This document shows positions 1-9,609 of a stretch of DNA of 64,000 bases, piece after piece. The notes beneath the pieces are model-generated. The model saw nothing but the letters and a program-made list of their open reading frames with translations. It was not told where the DNA came from and did no database searches. Made by a program: the position numbers and the translations under genes. Source of the DNA: Chloracidobacterium sp. (GTDB lineage Bacteria > Acidobacteriota > Blastocatellia > Pyrinomonadales > Pyrinomonadaceae). The DNA lies in assembly GCA_016712045.1 (NCBI GenBank), contig JADJRV010000002.1:1-64000 (forward strand), read 5' to 3'. The stretch's first letter is position 1; every line of letters begins with the position of its first letter.

Positions 1-189
1 CCTGCAATATTGCATAACGGTAACACGTTAGAATGGCTGGGTGAGGTTCCGCCAGAGTCATTAACGGGGAAACCATATGACGCCTTTATCCACATCGACA
101 TGGATCAGTTCAAAAAAACTGACTTGATTGATAAAGACTCCCCTCAAGCCACTGACACCGAGCACGGCGACCAAACTGCCGACAAATAA
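1..189 (+). CDS. 3' end of an unidentified gene
   Basis: Reading frame 1 is open from the window edge to a TAA at 187-189, giving 62 residues. The start lies outside the window. The tail is acidic and ends in a polar stretch rich in Asp, Thr and Gln. I see no recognisable domain. The next gene begins 9 nt downstream on the same strand, so the two could be co-transcribed. The open frame is short, so the call rests on continuity with the window edge and tight spacing to the next gene. Confidence 0.45.
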   Translation, partial: PAILHNGNTLEWLGEVPPESLTGKPYDAFIHIDMDQFKKTDLIDKDSPQATDTEHGDQTADK

Positions 190-198
190 ATTTAAACA

Positions 199-993
199 AT
201 GCCGTTCTTTAAAAGAGTTCAAATCTATTTATTGGCACTATTTTTGTCAGCGTCAGCCCCACAATTGTTAGCGCAAAAGACCGATGATTCTGAGAAAGCC
301 GAGGCGGTCATTGCCAAAGCGGTCCAGGCAGTCGGCGGCGAGCGTTATTTGCAGGTGCGTTCGTTGGTGGGGCGTGGTAAATACAGCGTTTTGAAAGAGG
401 GAGCGGTCGCGTCGTTTCAATCGTTTGTCGATGTGATGGTTTACCCGGACAAAGAGCGTGCGGAATTCCGGGGGGGCGGCACCCAGCTCACACAGGTAAA
501 TACCGGCGACACCGGCTGGGTGTACGACGGCGATCAGGATGTCATCAAGGTCCAGACCGAGACGCAGGTCGCAAATTTCAAACAGGCGATCCGCACGAGT
601 CTCGACCATCTGCTGCGAGGGCACTGGAAGGCGGCGCGACACTCGCCTATCTGGGAAAGCGCCCACGACGCTTGGCAAACGAAACGACGCGATCCGGCTG
701 ACCTACACCGACGGCCTCGTAGTCGAATTTGAATTTGCCTCCGACGACGGCCTGCCGCAAAAAGCCATGTACAAACGCCTAGGTGCCGACGGCGAAGAGG
801 TCAAAGAGAGGACCACTACGCCCAGTTTGTCGAGACCGGCGGCATCCGCTCGCCCTACATCATCGACCACTGGACCGGCGGCAAACCCTCATCCCGCATC
901 AACTACGAATCCATCGAATTCAACAAACCCATCCCCGACTCGATCTTCGCCAAACCCGCGAACGTCAAGGATGCTAAGAAGTCTTGGAATTGA
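199..993 (+). CDS. Secreted LolA-like (outer-membrane lipoprotein-sorting type) protein, frame-broken
   Basis: Begins with a signal peptide ending near LLAQ (residues 1-26). The mature part has the pattern AVGGERYLQVRSLVGRGKY, then VYPDKERAEF and GWVYDGDQDV, as in LolA-like proteins of Acidobacteriota. Frame 1 runs to about 625. Sense then continues in two other frames and returns to frame 1 by about 810, ending at a TGA at 991-993. Three single-base losses explain this: a G near 629 (WKGGATLAYLGKRP restored), a C near 653 (RPTTLGKRNDAIRLTY restored) and a G near 808 (EVKEEDHYAQFVETGGI restored). The repaired protein is about 265 residues and probably periplasmic. The substrate is unknown; LolA-like is a fold-level guess. 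Confidence 0.6.
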
Positions 994-1348
994 GGACAGC
1001 TTAGCTCTGCAAATATCGCCGAGCGGTGGAGCTATGCTTCACCGTCGAGTTCTATATTTATCTGAGGCTATGCCTCCGGCGGCGTAGCCGCAATAGTTTT
1101 AGGGATGCTCACGGAAAAGCATAGCTTTTCCGCTCGGCAACGAGAACGTTCTGTCAACGGCTTTATGCGTGTCTTCCGCTACTCGGGCTAAAGGAACGCA
1201 GGCCCGACCCAGATTTTGTGCCGATTTTGCGATTTTAGATTTCGCGATTTTGTTCCCCGGTCTTGTGACCCCGGATCCCCGGTGCTTCTACTGAACATTG
1301 ACGTACCTAGCCCTTGGCATGGCAGGGAAATCGTAGATAATCTCAGAC
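994..1348. other. Intergenic region with a mini-hairpin cluster
   Basis: A 355-base stretch with no convincing gene. Its first half holds four very short palindromes (annotated separately). The second half has T-rich stretches with repeated GCGATTTT units near 1226-1250, then leads to the TPR gene at 1349. A short open frame at 1216-1434 lacks protein-like composition and overlaps the start of the real gene in another frame. Confidence 0.5.
1024..1132. repeat. Cluster of four mini-hairpins with 3-nt loops
   Basis: Four palindromes occur within 110 bases, each with a 3-base loop. The first is at 1024-1044 (9-bp stem including one G-U pair, loop TAT). The second is GAGGC-TAT-GCCTC at 1064-1076. 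The third is GCGGC-GTA-GCCGC at 1079-1091. The fourth is CGGAAAAGC-ATA-GCTTTTCCG at 1112-1132, a perfect 9-bp stem. Three share a GC-TAT-GC or GC-ATA-GC core. They follow the stop codon of the upstream gene, but none has a strong T-tract, so a simple terminator role is not obvious. Confidence 0.6.
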
Positions 1349-2538
1349 ATGAAAATTTTATCCTCCACTATTTGGACTATTCTCTGCGTCGTTCTATTAC
1401 TCTCGGCGTCCTATACCCTCACAGCTCAGAGTGATGACGATAAGGCACGAGAGATCATCGTAAAGGCTCTAACGCTATATCAGCAGCAGAGATATGCCGA
1501 GGCACTGCCCTACATGCAGGTGATGGCGGAGGCAGCTCCGGACTCGCCGGAGATCCGGTTTGCGTACGCTATGTGTCTGCTCGGCAAGTCTAAGCAGGTC
1601 AGTAACACAGAGGAGGCCAAGCAATTATCGGCTAAGGCTCTCGAACAGTTCATAAAGGCAAAGGATCTAGGGTCCAAGGATCCCCAGACCGAAAAGTTCA
1701 TCGCAATTCTTAGCGGTAAAGAGGTCGCTTCGCCATCATCGCCGGCTTATTCCACTAACAAAGAAGCTGATAAGTTGATGATAGAAGGCGAGAACTACTT
1801 TGCTCAGTCTAAATATGACGACGCAATAAAGAAATTTGAAAAGGCTCTGGCTCTCGACCCTAAGATATATCAGGCGGCGATCAGTGGCGGTGACTCATAC
1901 GTGGCTAAGGGCGATTGGGCCAACGCTGAGAAGTGGTATCAGAAAGGCATTGCGATCGATCCACTCCGTGAGACGGCTTACCGATATTCGGCAACGCCTT
2001 TTATGAAGCAAGAGAAATATGACCTCGCCCGCGAGCGGTACATCGAGGCTTTTATAACCGAGCCCTACAATGGTTCTGCGAGGCGGTATTACCAGTGGGC
2101 GGACGTTACGGGGCGAAGCTCGGCCACCCCAAGTTGGACATTCCGGATGTGAGTCTTGACTCAAACGGTAAGGCCACAACGGATGCGGCAAAAGATGCAA
2201 ATGACCCGACGTCAGGCCCTTGGGACCCATATATTGCCACGCGCAAATCGTGGCGAAAGGAGAAGTTTGCAAAAGCGTTTCCAAAAGAGAGTGAGTACCG
2301 GCACAGTCTGCAGGAGGAAGCGGAAGCTCTCCGTTCCGTGGTCAAGGCCTCAGAAGCATCGAAAACCGCAAACCCGCAGTTCCAGGCGTTAGCCAAAATA
2401 GACGCCGAGGGTCTCCTCGAAGCATTCATCCTGATGGCTCTCGCCGACAAAGGCATAGCCGCCGATCATCCGGAATTCCTAAAGACCAATCGCCCAAAGC
2501 TCCGTCAATATGTATCTAGTTACGTGATCTCGAAGTAA
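1349..2538 (+). CDS. Secreted tetratricopeptide-repeat protein, one frameshift
   Basis: The start at 1349 gives a signal peptide (residues 1-26, ending TLTAQ). Two blocks of TPR-like helices follow: LYQQQRYAEALPYMQVMAE early on, and YFAQSKYDDAIKKFEKALAL and DWANAEKWYQKGIAIDPL around residues 150-210. The frame breaks at about 2107, where ACGGGGCGAAG should read ACGGGGGCGAAG. Restoring one G joins YYQWADVTG to AKLGHPKLDIPDVSL and the protein runs on to a TAA at 2536-2538, about 396 residues in all. It is probably a periplasmic scaffold. The C-terminal 150 residues match no family I recognise. Confidence 0.75.
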
Positions 2539-2700
2539 CTGATCCGTGATTCGTCTGTCTCAGCATTTCGCCCGCCTATAGGTAAACGTGCATTGTCCAT
2601 TTTGAGCAGTGCATTGGTGAAATCGCAGACCTGACCCCGATCCACTCCGATCCACTTGTGGGTCGTAAGGTGATCAAAAGTTAGCTTATGACACATAGAA

Positions 2701-2731
2701 AAAGGCTGCGAATGCTATATTCGCAGCCTTT
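2701..2731 (-). terminator. Rho-independent terminator of the RNase E/G gene
   Basis: AAAGGCTGCGAAT at 2701-2713 pairs perfectly with 2719-2731 around the loop GCTAT (13-bp stem). Read on the minus strand, the stem is followed by a run of five T. It lies 43 nt past the stop of the minus-strand gene at 2774. The mirror T-run is only three bases, so it should act mainly on the minus strand. Confidence 0.8.
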
Positions 2732-2773
2732 CGACTTATAAAACTGGCCCCCCGCTGACGCAGGGGGTTCTGA

Positions 2774-5552
2774 CTAGATAAAGGCAAAGTCGAACTGTGC
2801 CTGGTGGATGTGCTTGTCGGCGGTGACATCGACGTTGCCGAGGTGAGCCTCGATCTCTTCGAGCACTTCGCGTTCGGTGGTGCGGAGGGCTTTGGAAACC
2901 TCGGGGTGAACGCGGATCGTCGTGTGCCGGACATCATCGACCTGTTTGGACAGGCGTCGAGCCTCGGAGAGGATCTCGTAGCAAATAGTGACCGGCGATT
3001 TGACCCAGCCTGCACCTTCGCAGTATTCGCAAGGGGCGCACATTGTGCGTTCGAGCGACTGTTTGACGCGTTTGCGGGTCATGATGATCAGGCCGAAATC
3101 GTTGAACGACAGCACCTTGGTCGGCGATTTGTCATGCGACAGAGCCTCTTGCAAAGCCTGTGAGACCTTGTGCCGGTTGCGGCGGTCTTCCATGTCGATC
3201 AGGTCGAGCACGATGATGCCGCCGAGGTCGCGCAGGCGAATTTGACGTGCGATCTCATCGACCGCTTCCATATTGGTGCGGGTGATCGTGTCCTCGAGAC
3301 GGGCGTTGCCCTTGCCGACAAATTTGCCGGTATTGACGTCGATCGCAACGAGAGCCTCGGTCTGATTGAGCACGAGATAGCCGCCGGATTTCAACCAAAC
3401 GCGTGGTTTCAAGGCCTTGTCGATCTCCTCTTGAACGCCAAACGCTTCGAGGATCGGCTCGTCGCGGGTGTAGAGTTTGACGCGGTTGACCATCTTCGGC
3501 GCCATGCGGTTCATAAACTCGACGGTGCGTAGATATTCCTCTTCGCTGTCGACGCGGATGGCGGTAAAGTCTTCGGAAAGCTGATCGCGGAGCAAACGCT
3601 GGACCAGATCAAGGTCCTGATGGACGATCGCCGGTGAGCGGCGTTTTCCCCATCTTTTTGGCATCGGCCCATGTGCGGACGAGGAATTTGGCGTCGTTCT
3701 TAAGATCCTCTTCGGAGATCCCGATGCCCGCGGTGCGGACAATAAATCCGCCGGTCGTTATCGCGACATCCTGACGGATACGCTGCAACATGCCGCGCAG
3801 AGACGGCCGCGTTCGCTGGACGATTCGATCTTACGCGAAACGCCGAGATGCTCGATCGTCGGCATATACACGAGGAATCGGCCCGGCAGAGCGATGTGCG
3901 AAGTGATGCGTGCACCTTTTTTTGCGATCGGCTCTTTGGCGATCTGGACGAGAATTTCCTGGCCCTCTTTTAGCAGATCTGAGATCGTCGGCTGAGGCCC
4001 GCGGTCACGGTCACGATCATTACGTCCACGGCCCCCGCGGTCACGGTCACCGGACGGGCGATAGCCGGATGGACGGTCACCTGAAGGACGATCATTCCGA
4101 AGGCGGTCCTGTGAGCGGTCACGCGACGGTCGGTCGTTCGAAGGCCGTCCTGTGAACGGTCACGCGACGGCCGGTCGTTTGACTGGGACGGCCGGATCCG
4201 GACGGCGACATGCCCTCGTCCGAAGCCTTTTCGTCGGATTGTTCGTCCGCGGGCTGCTCATCGTTAGCTGTTTTGCCCCCGCGGCCGCGACCACCGCGAC
4301 CACGTCCGCCGCGGCTGCGGCCCTCACGTTCGGGGCGTTCGTCCTGACGGGGCTTTTCTTCGTCAGAGTTTCCGTCTGCGTCTTCGCTGCTTTCAGGAGC
4401 CGCTTCAGGTTCGGCGTCAGGCTGGGAATCTATTTCAGTAGTTTCTTCGACTACTTCGGCGACCTCGGTCTGCTCGGCGTCGGTATCAACAATTTCTGCC
4501 GATTCCTCGCCATCAATTGTTTCAACAGAATCGTCTCCAGCTTCCTTTGCCTTTGGCTTGCCGCCCCGACGACGGCCACGGCCACCGCGTCTGACGGCCA
4601 TTTCGGCAGTTTCATCAGATGCTTTCAGGCTTGCCTCGGCATCCTCGAGAACCTCGTCAGCTTTAGCTTTCTTGCCTTTGGCAGTTTTACTTTTTGCGGC
4701 AGCTTTAGCGGCAGCGGGCTTTGCGGCTTTAGCTTTTGCCGGAGCTTTTTTGGGAGCAGCTTTTCCTTTGCGGCCTTTGGCGGGTGCTTCGTCTTCCTCG
4801 TCGGCTATGCGTTCAAAGCCGCCGGCATCTCCAGCGACCTCGGCGAGCAACGTGCCAACCTCGGCCGAAGCGATAGTTTCCATATCAAACTCGACCGCCC
4901 GGACGCGGTCAATGATCGCTTCCTGTCGATAGGCATCCTTAAACATATCGCCGGTGTCATCATCATCAGCGATCCGCTCAAAGCCGGAGTTGTCATAATC
5001 GATCTCGATTACCGGTGCGGGCTCGGTTTCTGCTTGGGGTTCCTCGACGCGGTCTTTGCGTCCGCGTCCGCCACGGGTGCGTTTGCCGCGCTCGGGTTTT
5101 TCTTCTTGAGCCGCAGGAGCGGCTTCGATAGCAGGTTCGTCGATGACCGTGTCGTCATCGCCCGTCGCTTCGGTGAGCGGTTCAGCGAGCTCTTGGACAG
5201 ATTCCATCTGCTTTTCGCGCTCGATGCGGCTGCGGTCGATCCGTTCGTTGACTTCACGCGTGGCCTCTTCGACAGAGGTTTTCTTACCCTTTTCCATAAC
5301 GATGCGTTCGATCTCTTCTTCTTCGTCGAAGAAATCTGAGACATACAAAAACGCATCGCGCTCAAGCCCGATATCGACAAACGCCGACTGCATACCGGGC
5401 AGGACACGCATCACGCGGCCCTTATAAACATTACCGACGACGCCCGAGTTTTCCTCGCCGCGTTCGATATAAAATTCTGTAACCTTACCGTTGTCGAGTA
5501 TCGCGATCTTTTTTTCGCGCCCGTTACAACTCACGATCATCTCTTTAGACAT
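2774..5552 (-). CDS. Ribonuclease E/G with a very long insert in the S1 domain, several frameshifts
   Basis: This is the endoribonuclease for mRNA turnover and rRNA processing. Residues 1-75 form the first half of the S1 domain (NVYKGRVMRVLPGMQSAFVD). A low-complexity insert of about 440 residues follows, with acidic blocks, Lys/Ala-rich histone-like segments and RGG-type stretches such as GGRGRGGRGRGG. S1 then resumes with LLKEGQEILVQIAKEPI. The catalytic core has the two Asp motifs VAIDVNTGKF and IIVLDLIDM, and a Zn-link Cys cluster CAPCEYCEGAGW. Sense changes frame near 4170 (inside Arg-rich repeats), 3812 and 3640, so at least three indels are needed to join it. The start at 5552 is an ATG followed by the family N-terminus. 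The gene diverges from the polymerase gene at 6037. Confidence 0.88.
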
Positions 5553-6036
5553 AGATATATCATCCTTAAAACCATCAAAATTAACAGCTTTGCCGTTATT
5601 TGAAAGCAGAGGGGCGGTCGGATGTGATGTTCTCGAAGAAAGGACTAATGGGTTAGCTTGATCGGAAGAGACTTCGCGCGCGGATTGGTTTTATAGCTTG
5701 GGTTTGGAATTGGTTTCCAAATAGACAAGTATTGAAATTTGTTCACGCAGGAATCTCTGTTTTGCGAAAAGCGACATCGCTTTTTCGCCTCGGGGAGCAC
5801 CTATTTCCATTCAGGAAACGTGCTCAGACCCGTAAAATCTTGATCTTGTTAACTCAGTGTCTCACTATGAGATCTATCTGACGGCTGCTGCTTTTCAAAC
5901 CAGCGACATTAAGCGCTGACGCGGCAAACTGATGTAAGTATAAACAAACCAGTTACTTATTGTAAACATAAATTCCAAATACTTTGCCGAAGTGCGCGAC
6001 GGTGATACAATCGAGATAAGTACTAATTAACGCGAA
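5553..6036. other. Divergent intergenic region between RNase E/G and DNA polymerase
   Basis: A 484-base non-coding stretch that must carry the promoters of both flanking genes and the leader of the RNase mRNA. One clear dyad is at 5764-5788, GCGAAAAGCG facing CGCTTTTTCGC across four bases, with one bulge. In enterobacteria the RNase E leader binds its own product; whether that holds here cannot be read from the sequence. No open frame with protein-like composition is present, and I could not assign -10 or -35 boxes with confidence. Confidence 0.5.
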
Positions 6037-7863
6037 ATGGAAATATATTTTCAGCTTATTAGCGATGGCGCGTCGCTGCAGAAAGCCTGTGACGAACTAA
6101 AAAACGAGCCGTATCTTGGCTTTGACGTTGAGACGACGGACCTCGATCCATACAAGGGCGACCTGCGGCTGGTGCAGCTTAGCAACGGTCAGAATACGAA
6201 GGTGATCGATCTGCGACCGGTGGGGGGGGGGCGTAAGGTCAGGGGTCATGGTCAGTCTAAGGGAACGGCGTTCAAAGACAAGGGCGATCTGCGGAACAAT
6301 CCAGATCTAGCTCCGCTGCGTGAGCTACTGTCGTCGAGCAAACAGGTCAAGATCGCGCATAATGCGAAATTTGATACCAAGTGGGTGCGGCATCATCTGG
6401 GGTGCGAGGTTGGGAGTGTTTATGACACTTACTTAGCGAGCTTGCTCGTGTCGGCGGGTGATGGTGACCGGCGGCATGGACTTGCGGATGTGGTGCAGTT
6501 TTTCCTTGGGCAGACGCTTGATAAAAGCGAGCAGGTGAGCGATTGGGGAGCGGCGGAATTGTCGCATTCACAGGTCGAATACGCAGCCCGCGATGCGGCG
6601 ATAATGCCTGAGGTTCGTGCCAAGCTTGATGAACGTATCGCCACCGACGAACTAAAACGCGTGCTCACGCTCGAGAACGAATGCGTCGTGCCGATCGCCG
6701 AGATGGAGCTTAACGGCATCTATCTCGACACCGGACGCTGGCGTGAGCAGCTCGATAAAAACAAAGCGGCGCAGGCAAAATTTGGCGAAGAGCTGCAGGA
6801 TATGCTGTCGGCGGGCGTTGCCCAGGCGTCGCTGTTTGGCCGGCCTGAAATCAATCTTGACAGCCAGGCACAGGTGACGGATGCGCTCGTGGGCCTCGGG
6901 ATACCGATGCCGGACACAACGCGGGCGTGGCAATTGCAGCCGCTGGCCGAAAAGTATCCGGCCGTTGCAAAGCTGCTCGAATACCGCACGGTAGCCAAAG
7001 CGTCGTCGAGCTTTGGCGAGAACATACTCGAATTTATCGAACCTGCGACGGGCCGCATCCATGCCGATTTTCGCCAGATCGGAGCGCCGACAGGGCGATT
7101 TTCGTGCTCAAACCCAAACCTGCAGCAGATACCGCACGAGGCGGAATACCGCCGCTGTTTTATGGCCCCCGCGGGCAAAAAGCTGGTAATTGCTGACTAT
7201 TCGCAGATCGAGCTGAGGATACTGGCGGATTTTTCGGACGATAAAAATTTTATCGAGGCGTTTGTATCGGGCCAGGATTTCCACGCGGCGACCGCCGCTC
7301 AGGTTTTTGGCATTGCCGCCGCAGACGTCACGCCGGACCAGCGTTCGTTTGCCAAGCGGCTCAATTTTGGCGTCGTCTATGGCATCGGAGCGTCGCGGTT
7401 TGCGTCTATGACGGGCCTCACGCAGACGCAGGCTGAGGACACTTTGCGAAAGTATTTTGCGACCTATCCGCAGATGGACGCTTGGCTGCGGACGGCCGCA
7501 AACAACGTAAAGATCGAGCGTTCGACGCGGTCGGGTTCGGGGCGGCTGGCGAGGTTTAACTTTGACGAGAACGACCGCTCATCCTTAGGCTCGGCACAGC
7601 GTTACGCTAAGAATATGCCGATACAGGGCACGTCCGCCGACATCCTCAAACGTGCCCTGCGGCTGCTCCATGACGACATTCGTTCAACATCAGCAAAGCT
7701 TGTAAACATCGTCCACGACGAGATCGTCGTCGAGTGCGACGCAGCAGACGCCGACCAGACCGCCGCGACGCTCGAATCCGCAATGCTCCGTGCCGGTGCC
7801 GAATTTGTCTCAAAAGTCCCTATAAAAGTCGATGTCCACACAGCCGACGAATGGACGAAGTGA
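6037..7863 (+). CDS. DNA polymerase I-type 3'-5' exonuclease/polymerase without the 5' nuclease domain
   Basis: A family A polymerase of 608 residues, against about 930 for a full PolA. The N-terminus is the proofreading exonuclease with motif I FDVETTD (D30, E32), motif II IAHNAKFD (D113) and motif III YAARDA. The polymerase domain has motif A DYSQIELRILA (near 387), motif B RSFAKRLNFGVVYGIG and motif C IVHDEIVVE (near 560). All catalytic carboxylates are present, so it should be active in gap filling or repair. The 5'-3' nuclease would have to come from another gene. An insert at residues 63-83 follows a run of ten G (6222-6231). The start at 6037 leaves a normal exonuclease N-terminus. Confidence 0.93.
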   Translation: MEIYFQLISDGASLQKACDELKNEPYLGFDVETTDLDPYKGDLRLVQLSNGQNTKVIDLRPVGGGRKVRGHGQSKGTAFKDKGDLRNNPDLAPLRELLSSSKQVKIAHNAKFDTKWVRHHLGCEVGSVYDTYLASLLVSAGDGDRRHGLADVVQFFLGQTLDKSEQVSDWGAAELSHSQVEYAARDAAIMPEVRAKLDERIATDELKRVLTLENECVVPIAEMELNGIYLDTGRWREQLDKNKAAQAKFGEELQDMLSAGVAQASLFGRPEINLDSQAQVTDALVGLGIPMPDTTRAWQLQPLAEKYPAVAKLLEYRTVAKASSSFGENILEFIEPATGRIHADFRQIGAPTGRFSCSNPNLQQIPHEAEYRRCFMAPAGKKLVIADYSQIELRILADFSDDKNFIEAFVSGQDFHAATAAQVFGIAAADVTPDQRSFAKRLNFGVVYGIGASRFASMTGLTQTQAEDTLRKYFATYPQMDAWLRTAANNVKIERSTRSGSGRLARFNFDENDRSSLGSAQRYAKNMPIQGTSADILKRALRLLHDDIRSTSAKLVNIVHDEIVVECDAADADQTAATLESAMLRAGAEFVSKVPIKVDVHTADEWTK

Positions 7864-8433
7864 AGCAGTTGTCAGTGGTCGGTGGTCAGTGAGAATCTGA
7901 AACCGCAATGATGTTTTTAGCAGTGAGAGCTGCGACGCGGTGAAGGTGAAATTTGATGATCCGAGGGTGATCTTGCCGGTGGAGCCCGCGATCTTTGCTA
8001 GGTCTTCGCGTTTTAGTTTGAAGTTGAGATACTCCATATTCTCGCCGGGTTTAGCGGCGTAGCGGGCGTCGCCGAGGTCGAGGGTTTCGGTGCCGATGGT
8101 GGCTTTCCACCCGTGGGCATCGGCAAATTTTGGTTTTTTGCTCATTACCCAAAACGTAAAATTAATGGTGTCGGGCGGTGCGGAGAGGTCTTTGCCGGCG
8201 TAGTTGAATGCCATGCCGAAATTCATCGCCTGGATGCCGGCGGTCTTGGCTTCGGAGTCGGCGAAGTTGTCGGCGATCGCCATGATCTTTGTGCTGCCCC
8301 CGTCAAAGGTCAGCGTGATCTGTTTGTCGGCCTTGAGCGACTTGATCTGTTTTTGGATCGCGTCGTTAGAGCGCTGGGCGGAGGCGGTGATAGCCGAGAC
8401 GAGGGCCAACGTAATCAATAGGTATTTATTCAT
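7810..8433 (-). CDS. Small secreted protein of unknown function
   Basis: The ATG at 8433 is chosen because it opens directly into a signal peptide (MNKYLLITLALVSAITASAQ); a longer in-frame start at 8472 would put a polar leader ahead of it and run into the terminator hairpin. The mature protein has alternating polar and hydrophobic strands (QITLTFDGGSTKIMAIADN, INFTFWVMSKKPKF) and looks like an all-beta periplasmic domain. I recognise no family. Its last 18 codons overlap the 3' end of the polymerase gene on the opposite strand. The segment just before the overlap is a heptamer repeat, so the true stop may lie earlier and have been shifted by an indel. Confidence 0.6.
   Translation of the reverse strand: MNKYLLITLALVSAITASAQRSNDAIQKQIKSLKADKQITLTFDGGSTKIMAIADNFADSEAKTAGIQAMNFGMAFNYAGKDLSAPPDTINFTFWVMSKKPKFADAHGWKATIGTETLDLGDARYAAKPGENMEYLNFKLKREDLAKIAGSTGKITLGSSNFTFTASQLSLLKTSLRFQILTDHRPLTTASLRPFVGCVDIDFYRDF
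7871..7891. repeat. Short tandem heptamer repeat (3 copies)
   Basis: GTCAGTG GTCGGTG GTCAGTG, three consecutive 7-base units with one substitution, directly after the polymerase stop codon. A related heptamer array (GCTGACT x4) lies at 31946-31973. Such short tandemly repeated heptamers are known from cyanobacteria and some other phyla. Confidence 0.6.
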
Positions 8434-8435
8434 AA

Positions 8436-8479
8436 AAGAAAAAATCTCCGGTGAACGCATAAAACGCGTCACCGGAGAT
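8436..8479 (-). terminator. Rho-independent terminator after the beta-barrel gene
   Basis: ATCTCCGGTGA at 8444-8454 is perfectly complementary to 8469-8479 (11-bp stem). The loop of 14 bases can add three more CG pairs. On the minus strand the stem is followed by six T and further T-rich sequence. It sits 21 nt past the repaired stop of the beta-barrel gene at 8500, and just ahead of the next minus-strand start at 8433. Confidence 0.85.
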
Positions 8480-8499
8480 ATATTATGCTAGAACCGCTC

Positions 8500-9416
8500 T
8501 TACCAGCGATAATTAAATCCGGTGTTAAAACTATGGAAATTTGTTTTCCAGTTATATAGTACCGAAAATGTGCCAGCGGTGGTGCCGAAGGAGCGGTAAA
8601 TGATTCGTTGCCAAAATCGAAATAGAGATAATCCGTTTTCCAGCTCCAGTGATCGTTAACTGCGACCTCGCCGCCAAACCCGGCGGTCCAGCCTGCCTTT
8701 GTTTTAGTGAAGGCCGCCGGATAATGTAAGGTTCCGATCGGACGGAAATCGCTCTCTGCCGCATAATTTACACGCCCAAATGCGAGGCCCGCGGTTCCAT
8801 AAAGGTACACACGGTTCCAAGCTCCACCCGCACGGCCGCGAAATGTGCCGATATAATCGATGTCCTGAGTTGTGGACTGGAAACTACCGGTGCCAACGGC
8901 GGTTCCGTTATTTTGAATAATCTGCGATACGGTCGTGGTGCGTTTAATATTTGACCACGAGATGCTCGCCTCGGGACCGGCGACAAAATGGCCGGATTGC
9001 CAATTGTATCCGCCGTGGCCGCCAACGGTAAATCCTCTAGGATCCGCCTTGATCGTGACCGGCAGCATGTTGATGAATGCGGTGGCATTCGGTAGCGGTT
9101 CAAAGCGGGTGTCGCCACCGCCCCATCCGTAACCAAAATTTCCGCCGACATACGCACCTGTCCAGGTGTACGTTGTCGGAGTAGCCGCACGCTTTTTGAC
9201 GACCGGTAATACAGAGCCTGCGGGCGGCGTGTACTTTTCGATCCGTGGTGCAAAAGGCATCTTAAACGCGTTTTTTGCAACGGTTTCGGTTGAAACTACT
9301 GATGGTTTAACCGTCGGCTGCGTACCACCTGTTTCCTGTGCGTTTGCCGCAGGCGGCATAAAGCCCGCGACCGTAAATAGTAATAGACCAGATATTGTAA
9401 GAATTTTTTTGTTCAT
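8500..9416 (-). CDS. Outer-membrane beta-barrel protein (Omp25/Opa-like), one frameshift near the C-terminus
   Basis: Has a signal peptide (residues 1-26, ending AANA). A linker of about 65 residues follows, then an eight-strand-type barrel starting WTGAYVGGNFGYGWGGGD, the usual opening of this porin-like family, with GGHGGYNWQ and GTFRGRAGGAW further on. The open frame drifts off after FTAPSAP. One missing base near 8583 restores FGTTAGTFSVLYNW and a C-terminus of FNTGFNYRW, which has the terminal aromatic expected for insertion by the BAM machinery. The stop is then TAA at 8502-8500. Unrepaired, the frame would run to 8469, into the terminator. It is probably a surface protein; its ligand is unknown. 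Confidence 0.82.
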
Positions 9417-9609
9417 TTTTCTAAACCTCTAAATTATAAAAACTTCTCGATTATTTCATATGTTGGGAATTTCCGTACCGCCCCCAAACTAAACAAACGC
9501 GAGCGGATAATATTATTATGAAACTAATGATATAGACGAATCAAGGGCAAAATTAGTTGCAAGACGCGAAGCTCACCATTCAAGAAAATTTGCGGTGGCA
9601 GAGACAAAT

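Noticed and set aside
199..1087. Overlapping short genes after the first signal-peptide frame
   Set aside because: The three frames together make one continuous family-like protein once three single-base losses are restored.
1216..1434. A 72-codon gene overlapping the start of the TPR gene
   Set aside because: Its composition is not protein-like, it has no ribosome-binding site, and it overlaps a signal peptide that is clearly coding in another frame.
2560..2700. A possible tRNA or small RNA in the gap before the RNase terminator
   Set aside because: I could not fold a cloverleaf or find a conserved RNA motif; only the terminator hairpin is supported.
4152..5339. A 395-codon open frame on the plus strand, opposite the RNase E/G insert, with a membrane-protein-like composition
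   Set aside because: It exists because the antisense of Lys/Ala/Glu-rich codons gives hydrophobic residues. It has no start context and lies fully within a gene with clear motifs on the other strand.
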